Below are positions 34,278 through 42,183 of a stretch of DNA of 64,000 nucleotides, in pieces; position 1 is the first letter of the stretch; every line of letters starts with the position of its first letter. The translations under genes were made by a program, and so were the position numbers. This DNA comes from UBA9160 sp035489755 (GTDB lineage: Bacteria > Myxococcota_A > UBA9160). Under the pieces are notes generated by a model. The model did not search any database. It worked only from the letters and a program-made list of their open reading frames with translations, and was not told where the DNA came from. The stretch is taken from NCBI GenBank assembly GCA_035489755.1, contig DATGZK010000066.1, forward strand, positions 1-64,000, in the 5' to 3' direction.

Positions 34278-34886
34278 CTAGGCCCGGTCGGGCACCAGAA
34301 CGACCAGACAGCGCAGCTCCCCGTCGCTGTCGAAGATCTCGGTCTCGATGCGCAGACCCGCGTCGCCTCCGCGCGCCGAGAGGAGAGACTGCAAGACGGC
34401 TCCCGCACCCTCGGCGGCGAGCGTGGGGATCGAGGGCACGACGCGGGTTCCGAGCACATCGGCAATTGCCGACACCACGCTCGACACAAGAATATTGCCG
34501 ACCTCTCGCAGCGCCGACTCCTCTTCGCGTCGCAGCGTGGCGATGGCCTCCTCCTTCTCCTCAGGGGTCGGCTCTTCCACCACACTGCGTTCGCCTACCA
34601 GCAGGCGCAATAGGTTGTCGCGGGAGCGGACGGAGAAGAACACCGCCACGAGTCCGCCGAGGCCGCCCTCCACTTCGAAGAAAACCCCCGTGTCCCATGC
34701 CTTCAGCTCATGCGCCAGCGGCCGCGTGCTCCTGCCTCGCACGGCTGGCACCTGCATGCGGATGGTCCGCCCCACAAGCTGTGCGAAGACGTTCGCGGCA
34801 TGGCCTGCCCCGATGCTGCCGAGCTCCCGCACGCGGTCCACTGCAGCCGTGCTCCAGATCGAGGGCATGTCGGTGAAAGTACTCAT
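34278..34886 (-). CDS. cheC: CheC-family CheY-phosphate phosphatase
   Basis: A 202-residue CheC/CheX/FliY-type protein that dephosphorylates CheY-P. Two copies of the (D/S)xxxExxN motif are expected. The second is intact ('ALREVGNILVSSVVSAIADV' with the trailing Pro). The first reads 'RVRELGSIGAGHAANVFAQL' with Ser where the catalytic Asn belongs. It overlaps cheA by 4 bp. With a single working site it may be a weak phosphatase or depend on CheD, which is not in the window. Confidence 0.85.
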   Translation of the reverse strand: MSTFTDMPSIWSTAAVDRVRELGSIGAGHAANVFAQLVGRTIRMQVPAVRGRSTRPLAHELKAWDTGVFFEVEGGLGGLVAVFFSVRSRDNLLRLLVGERSVVEEPTPEEKEEAIATLRREEESALREVGNILVSSVVSAIADVLGTRVVPSIPTLAAEGAGAVLQSLLSARGGDAGLRIETEIFDSDGELRCLVVLVPDRA

Positions 34887-36073
34887 GGCAACTGGTTGAG
34901 GTCGATCAGGAAGACCGGACTTCCGTCGCCCAGCACGGTGAGACCTGCCAGCGCGCGAACGCCCGCCAGCAGGCGCGACACAGGTTTCACATAGATCTCT
35001 TGCTGCCCGGCCAGCCGTTCGACGATGAGCGCCACGCGCTCTCCGCGCACTTCGCCCAGGGCCAAAGTAACGCGCGGGCCGGTCGGCGCCGTCGGCAGGC
35101 CAAGCTTGGCCGCGAGCTCAAGCACGAGCACGGGCTCGTCGTCGACGAGGGTGAACGCGTCGTGGCCCGTCCGTTCAATCTGCGCGGCCTCGACTTCGAA
35201 GATGCGCTCGATCTTGGCAATCGGCACGGCCACGGTTTCGGGCCCCAGTCCAACCAGCAGCACGCGCTGCACCGCCGCGGTGATCGGGACGATGAGGGTC
35301 GTTGCCGTACCGCGACCCCGATCGGTCTCAAGCTCGACCCGTCCGCCGAGGGCTTCGATCGTCGCCCTCACGGCATCCATCCCGACGCCGCGGCCTGACA
35401 CATCGGACACCGTGGCCGCGGTGGAGAGACCGGGCCGGAACACGAGGCTCGCGATTTCCTCCGGGGGGAGGTCCTCCGCCAGGGCGGGCTGGAGGACCCC
35501 CCCCTCGATGGCTTTCGCGCGGACCGCGTCAAGATCGATTCCCGCCCCATCGTCGACGACTGTGATCCGCACCTGGTCCTTCTCCCGGCGCGCGTCAATC
35601 ACCACCCGGCCCGCATCGGGCTTTCCCGCCGCGCGGCGCACCTCCGGGGGCTCAATCCCGTGATCGACCGCGTTGCGGAGCAGGTGCACGAGCGGATCTC
35701 CCAAACGGTCGAGGATCGCGCGATCGAGCTCGAGCTCGATCCCCCGCAGTTCCACTTCAACCTGCTTGCCGGCGCGCTGCGCGATCTCGCGCGCAAGCCG
35801 GGGCAGCGTCTCGACCACCCGCAGGAGGGGCGCCGTGCGCAAGTCCAGGGCGCTGCGTTGGAGCTCACCCACCACCCGGTCCATCCGGTCGAGTCCGCCG
35901 GCGAATCCCGCGTCCGTGGTCGGCCCCGCACTCGCGACTGTGCGTAGCTGGCTCGATGCCAGGATGACCTCGCCCACGGCGGACAAAAAGCGATCGAGGG
36001 TCTCGGTGCGCACGCGCACCGAGGGAGGAATGGCCGGCGAGGCGACGCGCCTTAAGCGCGCGCTTGGGACCAC
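34883..36073 (-). CDS. cheA: CheA catalytic core (P3-P4-P5), joined to Hpt by frameshift
   Basis: This 396-codon frame holds the histidine-kinase core. The P3 dimerisation helices begin at 'PSVRVRTETLDRFLSAVGEV'. The HATPase has the N box 'LVHLLRNAVDHGIEPPEV', G1 'VVDDGAGIDLDAV' and G2 'DVSGRGVGMDAVRATIEALG'. A CheW-like P5 domain follows ('VQRVLLVGLGPETVAVPIAK'). No phospho-acceptor domain is present in this frame. It lies in the preceding 134-codon frame. Reading nine adenines with a -1 shift joins the two into a 535-residue CheA without a P2 domain. The GTG used as start here is only nominal. Confidence 0.85.
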   Translation of the reverse strand: MVPSARLRRVASPAIPPSVRVRTETLDRFLSAVGEVILASSQLRTVASAGPTTDAGFAGGLDRMDRVVGELQRSALDLRTAPLLRVVETLPRLAREIAQRAGKQVEVELRGIELELDRAILDRLGDPLVHLLRNAVDHGIEPPEVRRAAGKPDAGRVVIDARREKDQVRITVVDDGAGIDLDAVRAKAIEGGVLQPALAEDLPPEEIASLVFRPGLSTAATVSDVSGRGVGMDAVRATIEALGGRVELETDRGRGTATTLIVPITAAVQRVLLVGLGPETVAVPIAKIERIFEVEAAQIERTGHDAFTLVDDEPVLVLELAAKLGLPTAPTGPRVTLALGEVRGERVALIVERLAGQQEIYVKPVSRLLAGVRALAGLTVLGDGSPVFLIDLNQLP

Positions 36074-36084
36074 CGCCGCCGCGG

Positions 36085-36489
36085 CTAGCGGCGCCTCAGG
36101 ACTTTTTTTTTGAGCCCAGGCGTCGAGCCGAGCGCCTGCGCGAGCTCGAGATCGGGAGGGGGAGGCTCGCCCGTCTCGCGCACCACGTCGACCATGCGCT
36201 CGAGCGCCTCAAGGCCGCGGAAGAGCAAAGGCAGGTCTGCCGCGTCCTCGATCCGACCTGCAGAGCGGACGACCTGCATGCGGTCTTCGAGGCGGTGCGC
36301 GATTTCGGAGATCGCCTCGTAGCCGAGCGAGGCAGCCATGCTCTTCGTGGAGTGCGCCATGCGGAACACGAGGTCGATCGAGTCCGTAGACGCCGGATCC
36401 TTTTCCAGCACCAAAAGCGCGCGACTCATCTCCGCGAGATGCTCACTCGCTTCCTCGAGGAAGAGCGTCCGATACTTCGCGAGGTCCAA
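36085..36489 (-). CDS. cheA: CheA N-terminal Hpt (P1) domain, frameshifted from the kinase core
   Basis: A 134-codon frame encoding the histidine phosphotransfer domain of CheA. The phosphorylated residue is His46 in 'FRMAHSTKSMAASLG'. The helix 'IAHRLEDRMQVVRSAGRIED' follows. It ends 'GLKKKVLRRR' at a TAG shortly after the A9 run. In the -1 frame after the run the sequence continues 'SPEAPLAAAA' straight into the P3 region of the kinase frame. Without slippage the product would be a free Hpt protein. cheY lies 4 bp upstream of its start. Confidence 0.85.
   Translation of the reverse strand: MDLAKYRTLFLEEASEHLAEMSRALLVLEKDPASTDSIDLVFRMAHSTKSMAASLGYEAISEIAHRLEDRMQVVRSAGRIEDAADLPLLFRGLEALERMVDVVRETGEPPPPDLELAQALGSTPGLKKKVLRRR
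36103..36111 (-). other. A9 slippery run inside cheA
   Basis: On the coding strand nine adenines encode Lys-Lys-Lys in frame 0 and are the only place where the Hpt frame can pass into the kinase frame. One extra A, or a -1 slip, restores CheA. Runs of this length promote polymerase slippage during transcription and -1 ribosomal frameshifting. A miscounted homopolymer in the assembly would look the same. Confidence 0.75.
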
Positions 36490-36492
36490 CGC

Positions 36493-36864
36493 CTAGCTCT
36501 CCTTTTCGAGCACCTTCGCGAGCGTTGCGATCACGCTATCGGGCTTGAACGGCTTCACGATGAAATCGCGGGCTCCGGCCTGGAGCGCCTCCATGACCAG
36601 CGTCTCCTGACCCAGCGCGCTGCACATGACGATGCGCGCATGGGGGTCGAGCTCGAGAATGCCCTTTACCGCGTCGATCCCCGAACGGCGCGGCATCACG
36701 ATGTCCATCGTGACCAGATCGGGATGCAGCTTCGAGAACTGGTCGATGGCCTCTACCCCATCGACCGCCTCCCCCACCACCTCGAGGCCTTCGGCTTCAA
36801 GGATCTCGCGGATCATCTGCCGCATGAACGCGGCGTCGTCCGCCACCAGGACGCGACCTTTCAT
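36493..36864 (-). CDS. cheY: Chemotaxis response regulator CheY
   Basis: A 123-residue single receiver domain. The acidic pair is 'VLVADDAAFMRQMI', the phospho-acceptor Asp lies in 'PDLVTMDIVMPRRSG', the switch Ser is in 'IVMCSALGQE', and the Lys is in 'DFIVKPFKPDSV'. All catalytic residues are intact. It is phosphorylated by CheA and probably acts on a flagellar or pilus motor, with CheC as phosphatase. ATG 36864 overlaps the cheW stop by one base. The longer open frame upstream is a shadow of cheW. Confidence 0.93.
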   Translation of the reverse strand: MKGRVLVADDAAFMRQMIREILEAEGLEVVGEAVDGVEAIDQFSKLHPDLVTMDIVMPRRSGIDAVKGILELDPHARIVMCSALGQETLVMEALQAGARDFIVKPFKPDSVIATLAKVLEKES

Positions 36865-37367
36865 CACTGCCCTCCTTGGCCCGGGCCAAGTCGACCCGAA
36901 GCCCTGTCCACGGCCCGTTCGATCGCCTGCGAAGCGCGGGCGAGGAGCTGCGACGTGGAAAGAATGTGGACGACGCGGCCGTCGATCGGCCTGCGCCCTG
37001 CGACGAGCTCCGTGGCCCGGCCGGCCACGGGCCCATCCGCCAGCCCGAGCACACGATCCACCGGAAGCCCGAGCCGGCCCGCGTCGGCGGGACGCTCTCC
37101 GACCACGAGCAGGTGCTGAGGCTCGGGCAGCTCCCCGGTGCTCAACTCGAAAAGCGCCTCGCGGGTAATCACCGGAAGCGCGTCCCCGTGATGGTTGACG
37201 ACCCCGGCCACCTGTCGGGGGAGGGTCGGAATGCATGCGGTCTGGGTCACCTCGGCCACTTCGAGCACGTCGGCGATGGGAAGCGCATAGGCAGCCGCAC
37301 CGATCTCGAAGGTGAGCAAACGCTGCCCCGAGCCATCCCCACTCGCAACCTGTGCCAACGGCTTCAA
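36864..37367 (-). CDS. cheW: CheW-like scaffold protein
   Basis: A 167-residue CheW-type adaptor linking receptor to CheA. It has the two beta-barrel subdomains: 'RLLTFEIGAAAYALPIADVL', 'PTLPRQVAGVVNHHGDALPV' and 'RLGLPVDRVLGLADGP'. The last ~25 residues are an extra helical tail. The gene overlaps the receptor gene by 4 bp. It is unusual in lying between receptor and cheY, but the order fits a self-contained chemotaxis operon. Confidence 0.9.
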   Translation of the reverse strand: MKPLAQVASGDGSGQRLLTFEIGAAAYALPIADVLEVAEVTQTACIPTLPRQVAGVVNHHGDALPVITREALFELSTGELPEPQHLLVVGERPADAGRLGLPVDRVLGLADGPVAGRATELVAGRRPIDGRVVHILSTSQLLARASQAIERAVDRASGRLGPGQGGQ

Positions 37368-38704
37368 AGCTGTGTCTCCCCAGCCATGCTGTCGTCTGGA
37401 GTGCTGGTCTGGAAGCGCTGAAGCACCCCGCGCAGCGCTTCGGCGAGGGCAGCGAGATCGCGGGAAGAGGCGACCATGTCGGCGGTGGCGGACGACTGCA
37501 CAGCCGCTACGCCCGAAACCTCCTCCACCGCGCTCGCGTTGTTGGTCGCAACTTTGGAGATCTCCGAGACCGAGGAGACCATGCGCTCGGCGTCTCGCGC
37601 CTGACCGTCGGCCTCTTGGAAAATCTCTTCGGCGCGGGTTGCGGCCTCGGACACGGCACCGCGGATCTGCTCGAGCGAGAGCGCGATCGTGTTGACGTCC
37701 TCGCGACCTTCGCTGATCACCTGGCTCGATTGGCGCATCTCATCGGCGACGCCGTGGGTGTCGGACTGGATCTGGTGGATCAACTTTGAGATGTCGTCGG
37801 CGCTCCTTCCGGCGCTCTCCGCGAGCTTGCGAATCTCGTCGGCCACGACCGCGAATCCCCGGCCCGCCTCCCCCGCCCGTGCGGCCTCGATCGAGGCGTT
37901 CAGGGAGAGGAGGTTCGTGCGATGGGCGACGCTCGTAATCATCTCGATGATTTGATGCACGTGACGCGTCTTCGCTTCCAGCCGGAAGACCATCTCTCCG
38001 GCCTGCTCGACTCGCTCAAAGACCGTGCGCATCTTCTCGAGCGCAAGCCGTGACACATCCACGCCCGCGTTCGCCTTCTGGTTGGCCTCGGCGGAGAAGC
38101 CGAAGGCCTCACGAGCACGGGAGGCCGTGAGCTCGATCGCTGCGGCGATGTCTTGGATGAGGGGAGCGGCCCCCCCGAGAAGCTCTTGCTGGTGGGCGAC
38201 GCCCTCGGCGACATTCGCGAGCGTCGTCGAGATCTTGCCGTTGCCGACCGAGAGATCCTGCGCGGAGCGTGAGACATCGCCCGCCGCCGCAGTCACTTGG
38301 TCGGAGGTGCGCTGCACATGCCCGACGAGCTCGCGCAGGCTGGAGAGCATCCGGTGCACACTGCGTGCAAGGTGGTGGGTCTCATCGTCGAAGCGGCCGG
38401 GCCCAGACACCGTGACGCGCGCGGTGAGGTCGCCCTGGCTGATGCGCTCGGTGGTTCGGCGCAGCGCCTCGAAGTTGCGAGCGATGGTGCGGGAGAGCAC
38501 GAAACCGAGCCCGCCCCCCACCCCCAAGGCGACAAATGGCGTCACCCAGGGCTCGACGGCATAGCCAAAACGGGCGACAAGCTCCGGGAAAAACCCCGCC
38601 GCCCCGGCCACCAGCAGGGAGCCGAGGACGAATTTGTACGTGAGCGACAGGCGCACGCAGGGCCTATCGGCGCGCCCCTGCGGTGGCTTGACGGCGGAGC
38701 GCAC
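37364..38704 (-). CDS. Methyl-accepting chemotaxis protein with minimal periplasmic part
   Basis: A 446-residue receptor. Two membrane spans lie close together at ~22-75 ('FVLGSLLVAGAAGFFPELVA', 'PFVALGVGGGLGFVL'), leaving only a short periplasmic loop, so no ligand domain is present. A HAMP-like helix ('ALRRTTERISQGDLTARVTV') precedes a long coiled coil with the highly conserved hairpin 'LSLNASIEAARAGEAGRGFA' and 'VVADEIRKLAE'. It may sense membrane state or an internal signal. GTG 38704 or GTG 38656 could be the start. It heads the chemotaxis operon. Confidence 0.93.
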   Translation of the reverse strand: MRSAVKPPQGRADRPCVRLSLTYKFVLGSLLVAGAAGFFPELVARFGYAVEPWVTPFVALGVGGGLGFVLSRTIARNFEALRRTTERISQGDLTARVTVSGPGRFDDETHHLARSVHRMLSSLRELVGHVQRTSDQVTAAAGDVSRSAQDLSVGNGKISTTLANVAEGVAHQQELLGGAAPLIQDIAAAIELTASRAREAFGFSAEANQKANAGVDVSRLALEKMRTVFERVEQAGEMVFRLEAKTRHVHQIIEMITSVAHRTNLLSLNASIEAARAGEAGRGFAVVADEIRKLAESAGRSADDISKLIHQIQSDTHGVADEMRQSSQVISEGREDVNTIALSLEQIRGAVSEAATRAEEIFQEADGQARDAERMVSSVSEISKVATNNASAVEEVSGVAAVQSSATADMVASSRDLAALAEALRGVLQRFQTSTPDDSMAGETQL

Positions 38705-38727
38705 GCAAGTCTCGTCGCGGCGGGCCT

Positions 38728-39711
38728 TTAGAAGTGTGCAAATCCCTTGGCCAAAGCCCGTGCTAAGAGCGGCTGCGGGGCGCCGGCAAGCCGCAGGCCG
38801 GGGCGCCGGGTGATGCGGCCGATCTGCGTCACGGTGACGCCGAGGCGCTGGCCGAGGGCACGGGGGCTCGGACCCCCGGGGCGTAGGGTGAAAAGGAGCT
38901 CATAGTCCTCGCCCGCCGTGGTCGCGGTGCGCAGGGGATCGAGCCCGAGTCGCCGGCAGGCCGCGGAAAACCCCGCCGGCGTCGGAATCGAAGCGACCCC
39001 GAGTTCGGCACCGACGCCCGAAGCCCGCAAGAGGTGACCGAGGTCGGCCAGCAGCCCATCGGAGATGTCGATGCACGCACCCCGGGTGGCAAGGCCCACG
39101 AGCGCAAGGCCTGCCCGCAGGCGAAGCGGCGGAAGGTGAGAGAGCCGCAGGCCTCGCCGCTCCGAGCGCGCGAGGGCCAGTCCTGCGGCACCGAGCGCAC
39201 CCGTCACGAAGATGCCGTCGCCAGGCTGTGCAGCACTGCGGGAGAGGAAGCGCTTTGCGGGCGCACTGCCCAGCACCGTGACCGTGAGCGATGTGACACG
39301 CGCTCGCGTCACGTTCCCTCCGACGAGCGGGCAGCCCGCGCGCACCGCGACCGCGCCGAGGCCTCGGGCGATTCCTAGCGCACGCGAGAGTTCGAGCGAG
39401 GCAGGCGCAGCGAGGGCCACGGTGCAGCCCAGCGGGCGCACTCCCATCGCAGCGAGGTCCGACAGGGCAACCAAAAGCGCGCGCTGCCCCACCATCCACG
39501 GGCTCTGTGTACGCCAGCGGAAATGAACCCCTTCGACGAGTGCGTCGGTGGAAACGAGGACGTCGTGGCCGCGGGGCGGACGCAGGACCGCGGCGTCATC
39601 GCCGGTACCAAGCACCACGGAGCGCCTCGCGGCGCGCGGCTCGCCGCCGCGCGCAATCGCACGGGCGATCCGTTCAATCAGCCCAAACTCCCCCACATCG
39701 CGCAGCCGCAC
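38728..39711 (-). CDS. thiL: Thiamine-monophosphate kinase
   Basis: ThiL (327 residues) makes thiamine diphosphate. The N-terminal 'GEFGLIERIARAI' matches the family, the AIRS-type ATP-binding motifs are 'VLGTGDDAAVLRPP' and 'LVSTDALVEGVHFRW', and 'ACIDISDGLLADLGHLL' and 'AGEDYELLFTL' are diagnostic of the C-terminal domain. It lies 18 bp downstream of lon and upstream of the chemotaxis operon on the same strand, so it may be transcribed with lon. Confidence 0.94.
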   Translation of the reverse strand: MRLRDVGEFGLIERIARAIARGGEPRAARRSVVLGTGDDAAVLRPPRGHDVLVSTDALVEGVHFRWRTQSPWMVGQRALLVALSDLAAMGVRPLGCTVALAAPASLELSRALGIARGLGAVAVRAGCPLVGGNVTRARVTSLTVTVLGSAPAKRFLSRSAAQPGDGIFVTGALGAAGLALARSERRGLRLSHLPPLRLRAGLALVGLATRGACIDISDGLLADLGHLLRASGVGAELGVASIPTPAGFSAACRRLGLDPLRTATTAGEDYELLFTLRPGGPSPRALGQRLGVTVTQIGRITRRPGLRLAGAPQPLLARALAKGFAHF

Positions 39712-39729
39712 ACGCGCAAGAGTACGCGC

Positions 39730-42141
39730 TTAGCGCGACGAGATCACCGTTTGCGCCTCGGACGGGGTTTGGACAAGCGGGCGACCCGGGGAACCCGTCG
39801 CCCGTGCGGGCATCTGTTCGAGCGCGGCCTCGAGCACTTCGTCCATGTGGTCGACGGGAATGAAGGTGATGCGGCGCTTGAGCTCCCGCGGAATCTCGCC
39901 GAGGTCAGGAAGGTTCTTGCGGGGCAGGATCACCCGGCAGATGCCTGCGCGCAGCGCTGCCAGGGCCTTTTCGCGAATCCCACCCACCGGCAGAACGCGC
40001 CCCCGCAGCGTGACCTCGCCGGTCATGGCGCTGTCGGATCGTACCGGAATGCGCGTCGCGAGGGAAACGATCGCGGTCGCAATGGTGATGCCCGCCGAGG
40101 GTCCATCTTTCGGAATCGCACCCGCCGGCACGTGAACGTGTACCTCGCGCCGCGCGAGCAGGGTTTCATCGAGCCCGAGCTCGCCCAGTCGCCAGCGAGC
40201 GTAGGTAAGCGCGGCCACTCCGGATTCCTTCATCACGTCGCCCAGCTGGCCGGTCAGCACAAGACCGCGCCCGCGTGTCATCGCAGCCTCGAGCCGCAGC
40301 ACGTCGCCGCCGGCCTCGGTCCAGGCCAACCCATTCACGACTCCCACCTCGCCGGCGTGCGGCGCGTCCTCTGCAGCAAAGGGAGGGGCGCCGAGGTAGG
40401 TCACGAGGTTTCGAGGGCCCAGCACCGCGGGGGAGCTGTCGCCTTCCGCAGCGCGCCGGGCGAGCTTGCGGCAGACCGCGGCGATTTGTCGCTCGAGGTT
40501 GCGCACGCCCGCTTCGCGCGTGTAGCCGGTCACGATCTGGTGGATCGCCGCCGAGCTCCAGCGGATCCGGTCGACGGGCAGCCCGCACTCCTCGGTCTGG
40601 CGCGGGATGAGATAGGTGCGAGCAATTTCGAGCTTCTCTTCGGGCGTATAGCCGGAAAGACGGATCACCTCCATGCGGTCGCGCAGCGGGCTCGGGATCG
40701 GGTCGAGCACGTTCGCGGTCGCGATGAAGAAGGTGCGCGAGAGATCGAAGGGTACGTTCATGTAGTGGTCGCTAAAGCGCGCATTCTGCTCGGGATCCAG
40801 CACCTCGAGCAGGGCCGACGCGGGATCGCCCCGGAAGTCGGCACCGAGCTTGTCGATCTCGTCGAGCATGAAGACGGGGTTGTTCGTGCCCGCCTGCTTC
40901 AACCCCTGCAGAATGCGGCCCGGCAGCGCCCCGACGTAGGTGCGGCGATGGCCCCGGATTTCGGCCTCATCGCGCATCCCCCCGAGCGAGACCCGCACGA
41001 ACTCGCGGCCCATGGCCCGAGCGATGGAGCGGCCGAGCGACGTCTTGCCGACGCCAGGGGGGCCGACAAAGCACAGGATCGGTCCGCGCGAGTCGCGCCT
41101 TAGCTTGCGCACGCCGAGATGCTCGAGGATGCGGTCCTTGATTCCGTGCAGGTGGGCATGATCTGCATCCAGGATGTCGCGAGCGCTGGCGAGATCGAGC
41201 TCATCGGGTGACGAGCGCGACCACGGCAAATCGACCAGCCAGTCGAGGTAGCCCCGGACCACCTGTGCCTCCGGCCCGTCGGGGTGCATGCGTTCGAGGC
41301 GCCGGAGCTGGCGCGTTGCCTCCGCGAGCGCCTCGGCCGGGAGCCCGGCCTCCTCAAGCTTGGTGCGGTACTCCTCGACCTCGCTCGCGCGCGAGTCCGT
41401 CTCGCCAAGCTCGACTTGAATGGCGCGCAGCTGTTCGCGCAAGATGTGCTCGCGCTGGCTGCGCGACATTTCCTCCTTGGCCTGGGACTGGATCTCCGCC
41501 TGGACGGCCGTGACCTCGAGCTCGCGGCGCAAGAACGCGTCCACCCGGCGCAGTCGGGCGAGCGGATCACGGGTTTCAAGCACCTCTTGGGACTCGGAAA
41601 GGCGCAGGTGCAGGTGCGATGCCACGAGATCCGCCAGCCGCCCAGGGTCCGATACGGTGGAGGTGACGGAGAGGACCTCGGGCGGGAGATTCTTGAGCGG
41701 CAGCAGCTCCTCGACGCGGGCGCGCACCGTCCGCATGAGCGCCTCTGTTTCGATGCTCCACTCGGGCTCTTGATCCGGTGCGAAAACCCGCACCCGGGCC
41801 CGCAGCGCAGGCTCCTGCTCGACGAAGCCATCGATCTCGGCCTTGGCCAGCCCCTGCACGAGCACCTTCACCCGACCATCGGGCAGGCGCAGGGTGCGCA
41901 TCACCATGGCCACGGTTCCCACGCGGTGGAGTTCGTCGGGCGTCGGCTCCTCTACGTCTGGGTCACGCTGCGCAACGAGGAGGACCAGCCGATCGCCCGC
42001 CAGGGCGTCGTCCACGGCGGCCACTGAAGGCTCCCGGCCGACAAACAACGGCAGCACCATGTAGGGGAAGACGACGTATTCGCGCAGCGGAAGCAGAGGG
42101 AGCTCGTCCGGGACCTCGAACTTCGGGAGCGCAGCGTCCAT
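39730..42141 (-). CDS. lon: ATP-dependent protease Lon
   Basis: Lon (803 residues) degrades damaged and regulatory proteins. The N-terminal substrate domain begins 'ELPLLPLREYVVFPYMVLPL'. The AAA+ module has Walker A 'CFVGPPGVGKTSLGRSIARA' and Walker B 'NPVFMLDEIDKLGADFRGDP'. The protease domain has catalytic Ser in 'PKDGPSAGITIATAIVS' and Lys in 'REKALAALRAGI'. It is full length. It lies just downstream of the DnaK operon and the LpoA-like lipoprotein gene, placing protein quality control functions side by side. Confidence 0.97.
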   Translation of the reverse strand: MDAALPKFEVPDELPLLPLREYVVFPYMVLPLFVGREPSVAAVDDALAGDRLVLLVAQRDPDVEEPTPDELHRVGTVAMVMRTLRLPDGRVKVLVQGLAKAEIDGFVEQEPALRARVRVFAPDQEPEWSIETEALMRTVRARVEELLPLKNLPPEVLSVTSTVSDPGRLADLVASHLHLRLSESQEVLETRDPLARLRRVDAFLRRELEVTAVQAEIQSQAKEEMSRSQREHILREQLRAIQVELGETDSRASEVEEYRTKLEEAGLPAEALAEATRQLRRLERMHPDGPEAQVVRGYLDWLVDLPWSRSSPDELDLASARDILDADHAHLHGIKDRILEHLGVRKLRRDSRGPILCFVGPPGVGKTSLGRSIARAMGREFVRVSLGGMRDEAEIRGHRRTYVGALPGRILQGLKQAGTNNPVFMLDEIDKLGADFRGDPASALLEVLDPEQNARFSDHYMNVPFDLSRTFFIATANVLDPIPSPLRDRMEVIRLSGYTPEEKLEIARTYLIPRQTEECGLPVDRIRWSSAAIHQIVTGYTREAGVRNLERQIAAVCRKLARRAAEGDSSPAVLGPRNLVTYLGAPPFAAEDAPHAGEVGVVNGLAWTEAGGDVLRLEAAMTRGRGLVLTGQLGDVMKESGVAALTYARWRLGELGLDETLLARREVHVHVPAGAIPKDGPSAGITIATAIVSLATRIPVRSDSAMTGEVTLRGRVLPVGGIREKALAALRAGICRVILPRKNLPDLGEIPRELKRRITFIPVDHMDEVLEAALEQMPARATGSPGRPLVQTPSEAQTVISSR

Positions 42142-42183
42142 GGCATTTAGATCGACGCCGCAGCAAGGCGACTTAAGCGCCCG

